Below are positions 51,501-60,300 of a DNA stretch of 64,000 nucleotides, piece after piece; the stretch's first letter is position 1, and the number at the start of each line of letters is the position of its first letter. The DNA is taken from positions 1,188,785-1,252,784 of the forward strand of contig JAVLUZ010000145.1 in the NCBI GenBank assembly GCA_036768485.1. The letters run 5' to 3'. The notes under the pieces were generated by a model that searched no databases, was not told the DNA's origin, and was given only the letters and a program-made list of their open reading frames with translations. This DNA is from Mermis nigrescens. Lineage: Eukaryota; Nematoda; Enoplea; Mermithida; Mermithidae. Made by a program: the position numbers and the translations under genes.

Positions 51501-54500
51501 ATATCTCTGGTAATTCGTCGGGATAGCCGGGAAAAACCGCATTTTTCGACGTCTTTTTGACATGTTCTATTCATTAAGGTCATGAAATTCGAAATTTTCA
51601 GAAAAAATTTTTTTCTCACTCGAAACACTATAAAAAGTGTCGCTTTTTGTCCGCGCTCGCGCCAAAATTATGGGAAATACTTCACATCTGGCGCTAAGCG
51701 CCGAAAATTTGAAGATTCGACGACAAATTCACGCCATTTTTCCATCTTTCCGTGCATTATCTTACCGTTCAAAAAATTTTTTTTCGGCCAAGGGTGGGGG
51801 TGGGCGGTAGCCCCCCCCGCCCCTTAAATACGACCCTGCATGTGACTATGCTCTACTGTTCCCCTACCAAACTCTTTTAGAGCTGCTACGCCAAAGTTTC
51901 TTCCTGATGGCTTAATTTTCTAAAAAGTTTGGTTTTTTAATACGTTCTTCTTTCGTATTTCGACAACTAAAATTAACTTCTTAATCGAATAAGTGTTATA
52001 TACTAATGATTAAAAAAATCAATTAAAAAATCATAAGTCTCTTCTCAACGATATTAAAGGGAAAAAATATTCATTTGCATAAATACGCAATTTGAGCATT
52101 CAATACTATTCGCGCGAAAAATCATCATTAAGCAATTTAAAATTTTATTGCACTCGCTTAGGGACAGGCACGTAGCTGTGGGGGGATGGGGGGGGGTCCG
52201 GACCCCACCCAAATTCAGAAAAAACCGGAAAAACAGGACTTTTTACACGTTATTTTGTGCTATTTTTGGTTTAGACCCCCCGAAAATTGGTGTTGGTCCC
52301 CCCAAAATAGGAGGGCCAGCTACATGCCTGCTTAGGGATGGACCGAAATTAGCATTTTACCCATAATGCTCCGTATAAGCCTATCAATGCGGTACTTCTA
52401 CGACCGAAATATCTGCGACATGTAGTTTAAAGTTCAAAACTTTTATGTGATGAGCTCAGCTGAAATTTTGATTCCAGTAAAAGTTTTAATGCGCGTGACG
52501 TAAATTGCAGCTGCTTCCGATAATATAAGCCGTGCGACTTATTAAAACCCAGGAATTTCAAATATTAACGCTTCTGAGTCATCAATCATTTGATAATGCT
52601 TTGATACTAATAGAAAGACGAGTGACGTCAACGCCGAAAATTTTTATCGCATTGCATTTTCGTCATCACGATTACGCGTGTAATAAGTAAATGGAATAAT
52701 TGGAAAGATGGGCAAACAATCAATAAATCGACCTTTAAACCCACCCAAACTAATTCTAAACTGGCATTGCAATAGACGACGATAAAGGGCTCGGAGGCAC
52801 TATGGACATACACAGTGGCGGATCCGGGATTTTCCTAAGGGGGAGCGGTACCCCTAAGGGAAGGGCGGAACTCTGACTTGGGCGGAAAAATTAACCGTTT
52901 TAAGCCGAAAATCGCTAAAAATCGCTCCAAAATCCCTAATTTTGCGCACTATTTTGGGCCAATGAGGGGGCGCCCCCGCCCCCTAAATCCGCCGCTGGAC
53001 ATATATCTAACAGGAAGATGGGGGGATCCCCACCAAAGCCGGACGTCCCCTCCCATCCCCCGAAGCCAGAAAATTTTTGACACCCCCGCCGATTTTTGGA
53101 GAAAAAAATGAATTTTTCGGCCGTTTTTGGGCTATTGCCAAAAATCGGAGGTCATTTACCCACCCCTAAAATGATCGGGACCCCACCCCCCCAATTTCGA
53201 GCCGTTACATGTATGACCGTAGATGAACAGCAGGGGAGACCGCCCAAATTTTTTTAAGTGCTATTTTTGAGCTAAAAACGATAGGCACAAGTCAAAAACA
53301 CCATTTTTTGACGTTTCAGCCAATGCAAGTTCTTTTAATGAAATAAAAACATACATATTTTGAAAATAAACCGCGTAAATTGAGCATAATACATATAGTT
53401 TGCGTATAAACATGACGCGAAGCCGCGAAAACTTGACTTTTGAGAGAAAAATGAGCTAAAAACACTTAAAAAGGCACACTATTTACAACATTACAAAAGG
53501 CTACAATTCTGGGGGTCGTAGACATTGGGATCAGTAGCTACTCAATAGGGAGGGTGGAACCCCCATACCCCCTTCCCAAGAATACGTATGACGGGCGCAC
53601 GTAGGCTTGGTTTTAGAAGGGCTAAGATTTCAGACACCCGCCAAATTCGGAGGACCACCCAAAATTAAATTTTTTGCGTCATTTTCGCGATTTTTAAATT
53701 AAATTATTAATAATTCATAATTATTTTTGATATTTTTGAAATTCGCGTTTTTGCGATTTTCGAAACATTTAATGTTTGACCCCCCCCGAATTCGATCGCT
53801 GCCCGTTTAAGGCAGCCGAATTTACTGCCAAAATGCTCCAAATTTCTTTATTATCAGTAATCTGAGCGCGGTGTATGATAGTTTATTTTATAATTTCTAA
53901 ATTTGTTTTTATTATTTATTTATGCTTTGTTCAATTTTAGTTTATTTCATTTTTTAGATTATGTTTCTGATAAAACAGCAACATGAATCGTATTATGCTT
54001 CTGAGCGTAGGGGTTTAAAATATGAGCTTGGTGTGGTGAGCTTAAGCAAGATTTAGAAGTGAGCTACGAGCATTTTAAAAAAGTAAAAATCCAAGTATTA
54101 TCCATGTAAACAAAAATTTAACCGGTCTTCACTTATTTTTCCAGTTTAACCTCATGCAATATCGGCGTAGACAAAGTTTAAACTGGTCAGTACTTTATCT
54201 TTTCCAGTAGTAGATTCAAGTACTGTCGGTGTAAACAAAGTTTAAACTAGTCAATACTTAATCAATTTCAGTTTAAACTTGAGTACTGTCGGTGTAAACA
54301 AAGTTTAAACTAGTCAGTTTATAATTGATTTCGGTTGAAACTCGAGTACTGTCGGTGTAAACAGAGTTTAAACTAGTCAGTACTCAATTAATTTCGGTTG
54401 AAACTTGAGTACTGTCGGTGTAAACAAAGTTTAAACCAGTCAGCACTTAAGTAATTTCGGTTTAAACTTGAGTACTGTCGGTGTAAACAAAGTTTAAACT

Positions 54501-57256
54501 AGTCAGTACTTAATCAATTTCAGTTTAAACTTGGGTACTGTCGGTAAAAACAAAGTTTTAACTAGTCAGTACTCAATTATTTTCAATTAAACTTGAGTAC
54601 TTTCGGTGTAACCAAAGTTTAAACTAGTCAGTAGTTAAGTAATTTCGGTTTAAACTTGAGTACTGTCGGTGTAAACAAAGTTTAAACTAGTCAGTACTTA
54701 ATCAATTTCGGTTGAAACTTGAGTACTGTCGGTGTAAACAAAGTTTAAACTAGTCAGTACTTAATTAATTTCGGTTGAAACTTGAGTACTGTCGGTGTAA
54801 ACAAAGTTTGAACTAGTCAGTACTTAATTAATTTCGGTTTAAACTTGAGTACTGTCGGTGTAAACAAAGTTTAAACTAGTCAACACTTAAGTAATTTCGG
54901 TTTAAACTTGAGTACTGTCGGTGTAAACAAAGTTTAAACCAGTCAGCACTTAAGTAATTTCGGTTTAAACTTGAGTACTGTCGGTGTAAACAAAGTTTAA
55001 ACTAGTCAGTACTTAATCAATTTCAGTTTAAACTTGGGTACTGTCGGTAAAAACAAAGTTTTAACTAGTCAGTACTCAATTATTTTCAATTAAACTTGAG
55101 TACTTTCGGTGTAACCAAAGTTTAAACTAGTCAGTAGTTAAGTAATTTCGGTTTAAACTTGAGTACTGTCGGTGTAAACAAAGTTTAAACTAGTCAGTAC
55201 TTAATCAATTTCGGTTGAAACTTGAGTACTGTCGGTGTAAACAAAGTTTAAACTAGTCAGTTTATAATTGATTTCGGTTGAAACTCGAGTACTGTCGGTG
55301 TAAACAAAGTTTAAACTAGTCAGTACTCAATTAATTTCGGTTGAAACTTGAGTACTGTCGGTGTAAACAAAGTTTGAACTAGTCAGTACTTAATTATTTC
55401 GGTTTAAACTTGAGTACTGTCGGTGTAAACAAAGTTTAAACTAGTCAGTACTTAATTATTTTCGGTTGAAACTTGAGTACTGTCGATGTTAACAAAGTTT
55501 AAACTCGTTCATTGCGTCGCTTTGCTTTTTAAACAGAATCGACAAAAAAAGACGTACACGTAGAATGATTTCCAGGAAATCCTGCAGCACTTTTAACTTT
55601 TCGCCGCGTATTATTTTATACTTGGCCACTTCGCGATAGAATATAAAACGCAACGACGACAATAAGTCCATTTTGTGGACGAAAAACAGCGGTTTTCGCT
55701 TTCGGTCCGGTCTGCGATAGCAACAACAAATAAACGGCTATATTCAATGCGACGAAAAGACTAAATCATTTACGAGGGTAGCTAATTAATTTTTTGAATT
55801 AATAGAAAAAAACGATAACCTAAATTATATGAGCAATTCGTCTAAAAGGCGAAAAAGTCACACGCGATTTGCTTGCATTTTTAAAAAAAGTGGGCAAGTT
55901 AAGCCCCTAGCTTGTTTACAACAAATCTCGATTCTGCTGGAGGTCATAGGGAATTTAACCAAATCCGAAAATGGTCTTAAAAATGGGCCTTAACATTGAA
56001 ATAGCGTGAAAAAACCACATCCGTTTACAGCTTTTGATCGAAATCAGACGTCTTCTGTGGGTTTGACCCCTCAGAATGGCAAGTGACCCCCGCAAAATGG
56101 CTGCGACCCCCAGAATTGTCGACTTTTTGTAAAAGTAGGTAAAAGTTGCAAAAAGTGTGCCTTTTCAGGCGTTTTTAGCTGATTTTTGAGTCAAAAAGTC
56201 TTTAATTTGCGGCGCTTCGCGCCATATGCACATTTTTTAACTATATTTTGTTCACTTCACTCAATTGTTTCAATTTTTTGAGATTTTTTGACGTTTTTAT
56301 GATCTAGAAAGAGCGAGCATTCGTTGAAACGTCAAAAACAGTGTTTTTGACGTGTATTCATCGTTTCTGGCCAAAAAGGCACTTTAGAAAACTTTTGGCC
56401 TAACCCCCCCCAGAATTCCCTTGCTTTACATGTATGGTCGCAATGTTTCAAGCTTTGTCCGCTTTCGGTCAAAACTATGCCATACTTTCCCAAAAAATTT
56501 TTCTTCGTCCGTCTTCTGAAGGATCAAGTGGACCAGTGCGTCATACCAAAACCACTTAAGAATGCTGGGGGTCACATCCAAAAAATTTCATAAACCGTGC
56601 CCTTTTCGGCTAAGAACGACGGATTGTCAAAAACTCAGTTTTTTGACGTTACGGAGTTTTTGACGTGAAGTTACGTATAAAAATTAAAGAGATTAGAACA
56701 AAATCGAGAAAATTGAAGGCGATATGGTCAAAAATGAGAACTGGAGCGAAACGCCGTAAATTTGATACTTCAGAGCCAAAAGTTGGCTAAAAACGCTTAA
56801 AAGAACACACTTTGTACAATTTTTTACGGAAAATCGACAATCCACAATTCTGGGTATGGGAGGGGCACAGCCATACATGTAACAGTGGAGATGAGGGGAA
56901 TCCTTTACCCAAAGTCGGACGTCCTCCCCCAATTTCCCAAAGACAGAAAAGTTTTGACACCCCCAACCCAATTTTTGGAAAAAAATCAGATTTGTTGGCT
57001 GTTTTTAGGCGTTTTTTTATCAAAAACTAGAGGTCATTTACCCCCCCTCCAAGTAAAATGGCCGGGACCCCCACCCCAATTTCAAGCCGTTACATGTATG
57101 GGCACAACCATCTTACAGGGAAACAGTGGCCAGTAGCTACTCTGACGGGGTCAAGGCCCCAGAACACGAATGAACCTCAGCCCTCAGGTGCATTTTCGCT
57201 CTATTTGCGTACACGTAGTAATGAAAAATGAGATTTACGATAGTAATAATAGTAAC

Positions 57257-57315
<59 letters not shown>

Positions 57316-60300
57316 TAAAATAATAATAATAATAGTGATTTATATATAATTTATATATTTATGCAAGAAATTTGCAAATTTCACTTTGTTTGTTGTTTGA
57401 CAACAGGAGATTGAGTCGTAACTTGCGTAGTGGAAGCGAGCGTACCCTCCTGCGTCAGATGAGCCCTTGAATTGATCTTACTTTGCAACTCCTCTCGCGT
57501 CATGTGGTGTCTTAACGACGAAGCAAAACGCGCGATAATTAACATTTTATTACGAAAATTTCGCAGGCTATTGAGCAGGAACATAGCTGGCCGCCGTCCT
57601 ATTTTAGGGGGACCAACAACAATTTTCGGGAGGGACTAAGCCCAAAAAGGCCAAAGATAGCACAAAAGAAGGTTTAAAAAGTCTTATTTTCCCGATTTTT
57701 CTGAATTTTGGGGGGCGAACCTCCACATTCCCCCCCAGAGATACGTGCCTGCTTTTCAGGCTGTTTCAGCTTTTTATTTTCTTATGAAATTCTACACAAC
57801 AGCAGTTAACAGTAAGTCTGACAGTAAAGTGACGTTGAGTAAAGCTGGGATAATGTTGATGAATCTGGTAGGATTAAATATTCTAAACGCCCAAAACGCG
57901 ATGACTAAGCTTTAAAAAATCGATTTTTACAGCTTGCACAGCAAGTTTATTTATATGCTATCGTTTAAAATAACACCAATCTGTACTGTCCGGCATGCAA
58001 AAATTTGCCTGAATTGTTTTTCGAACAAAAACTCGAACTGTAATGCATATTATAATAGTTTCAGGAATAAAGCTAGTTTTCTTTCGCGGCCTCTTCTATG
58101 TCTATGGCTAAATCTGATGCCTTTGCTAAGTGCTTCTCCCATACAGGGCCGTAATTAGGGGGTGGCCGGCGGCCCTTCCCTCTCGGTCGAAAAAGAATTC
58201 AAAAGGTAGCATAGGTGCACAAGGTCAGGGTCGGCAGGGGAAGGGGTAAATCCCAGGGATCCAAAGAAGTAAATTTAACGTTCTCGATTTTCTTGCTGTT
58301 TAAACGACCAAAATGGTCAAAATAGCCTATAAAACGTTATTTCGTGGTAATGTCGCCATTTTAAAGCATTTTTAGTCCATTTTGACTATAACACAGCACT
58401 TTTAACACTGAAAAATACAAAAATTGATCAATTTTAGGAGCTTTTTCGGCGCGAAGCGCCCAAATTTTCATTGACATTTTTACTGCTTTTGACCTCAAAA
58501 TGATGCAAAAAAAGGTTCCGTCAGCTTAAAATCGCCGGACAGCACCTGTCTGGCTGACCCTTCGGGGGACGTAATACCCTTCACTTCTATGTGCGGGTAT
58601 AAAGGTAAGATAATGCGTGAAAAGATAGAAAAATTGCGTGTCATCGATGTAAAATCTTCAAATTTTCACCGCTCCGCGCAAGACGTCAGGTATGTTCCAA
58701 TAATTTTGGCTCAAGCGCGACCAAAAAACTACGCTTTTTGTGATAAAAAATTTTTTATCCAAAAAATTCGAATTTTATGATCTTAATGCATAGAGCATGT
58801 CGAAAAAAGTGGCTTTTGCGAGCTATTTCGACGAAATTTCCGAACTACAAACCAGTTAATGTTGGGTTCGCCCCCAACCCCTTGGCCGAATCCCGGATAC
58901 GGGCCTGCTGCCACATATTCCCTAAATTACACAATATGACCCACAGCCTACAGGTTACAAACTCTGGAGGTCAGTGCGATTCCAAAAATTTTAAATGCTG
59001 AAAAATTAATGAGATGCGCAAAAAACAATTGTTTCCGACGTTTTTCATCAAACTCTTTAAATAGCCGCCAAAAATCGCTAAAACGGGAAATATTTTTGAA
59101 AATTTATACAATTCCGGGGGTCTTCCGGATGATGCAGGAGTCTGATTATAGCTGCACAGCCTGACCAGTCAGCCAGTCTAAAAAGAGGTCAACCAGAAAA
59201 TTTATTGAGCCAAAATGACCTCACCCTTCGGGTAAAACAGCCAAAAACTATGTTAATCCAAGTTTTATGGTCACTTCGAGCACTCTCGCAGAAAATGCGA
59301 CATTTTAATCTATTTTCCTTCACTATGCCTATTTTCTGAAACAAATTACCCATATTTCAATACGAAAACACAAGCGCATGTTTGATTCAGACCTCAAATG
59401 TCCAGCAATCTACACATACAGGAATTAAATTTAGCGTGCACATTTTATAATTTTAACTTTTTTAAAATTTTTTATCATTAATATTATTCGAAATCTCATA
59501 ATCTTTCTTACGCTACGTTTTTTATTTAATTTTTTCAATTTTTCCCTATTCGTACCTCTCGCCATACCAATCAAAAGCCCGAAACGTACTTCACGCGGCG
59601 CGGCGAACGGCGCGAATTTGCCGCAGCGGTCGCCGCGCCAAATTCGCGCTGACCCGTGGCATACTTCTTGGCGCCGCGCGGCGAGGCGCGAAGTTTACCG
59701 CGCCGCATTTCAAGGCATACTTCAAGCAGCCCAAGGCATACTTCATGCGGCCGCCGCGCCGCAACCAAATTCGCTAAAAGTCCAATTTTTTTAGCCGCTT
59801 TTCATGGCATACTTCACCGCGCGGTGAGAAGCAAATAATGTCTATTTTTAGCGTTTTTTCGCATTTTTTCGTCCGCGCCGCAGAAGTCCAAACCTTTGGA
59901 CTTTCCTCGCGAATGCTAATGAGGTGCGCCGATCATTGCGACAATTCGCGCGGAGTATGCGAACATCGAGCGAAGCGGCAAAGGGTCGCCCAGTTGGCGC
60001 CATTTTTTTCTTACCGCGCGGCGACCGCGCCGCGTGAAGTATGCTCAGTTGGCGCGAAGCAGCAGACGAATTTCGGCGCGCCAGTTTCGCGCCATGACGT
60101 CACATTTTTAGGTATACTGTGGCCCAAACCCCTTTGCGGCGCGAATCGCGTGAAATATGTTTCGGGCTTTACCCAGCACAATGCTTCCGATTTGGATTCA
60201 GATCGAAACGATAGTTAGATTTGCCTTTTAATTAGTTCGCTTCGATTTCCCTCAATTCCCTCATTTTTTTAGCCGTTTACCGCAAATTTTAGGACGATCG

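Larger units (their letters stand above)
55712..57384. other. QSOX intron: F4 copies, nested F7, microsatellite
   Basis: About 56030-56435 is a plus-orientation F4-like copy with GGCGCTTCGCGCC at 56211-56223. About 56560-57190 is a reverse F4-like copy interrupted by the F7 element at 56872-57100. 55740-56000 is unassigned. The microsatellite is listed separately. Confidence 0.5.

Noticed and set aside
52628..52813. Minus-strand open frame considered as a QSOX exon between 55.5 and 48.9 kb
   Set aside because: The exons at 55558-55711 and 48788-48904 join directly in phase 0 and match the continuous family sequence, leaving no missing segment.
54085..55506. Regular repeats that resemble a CRISPR array at first glance
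   Set aside because: There are no unique spacers; the whole 63-bp unit repeats and the context is a eukaryotic intron, so it is a minisatellite.
59571..60218. Arg/Ala-rich open frames of 60 to 126 codons
   Set aside because: They fall inside the GC-rich inverted-repeat element, where stop codons are scarce because of composition.
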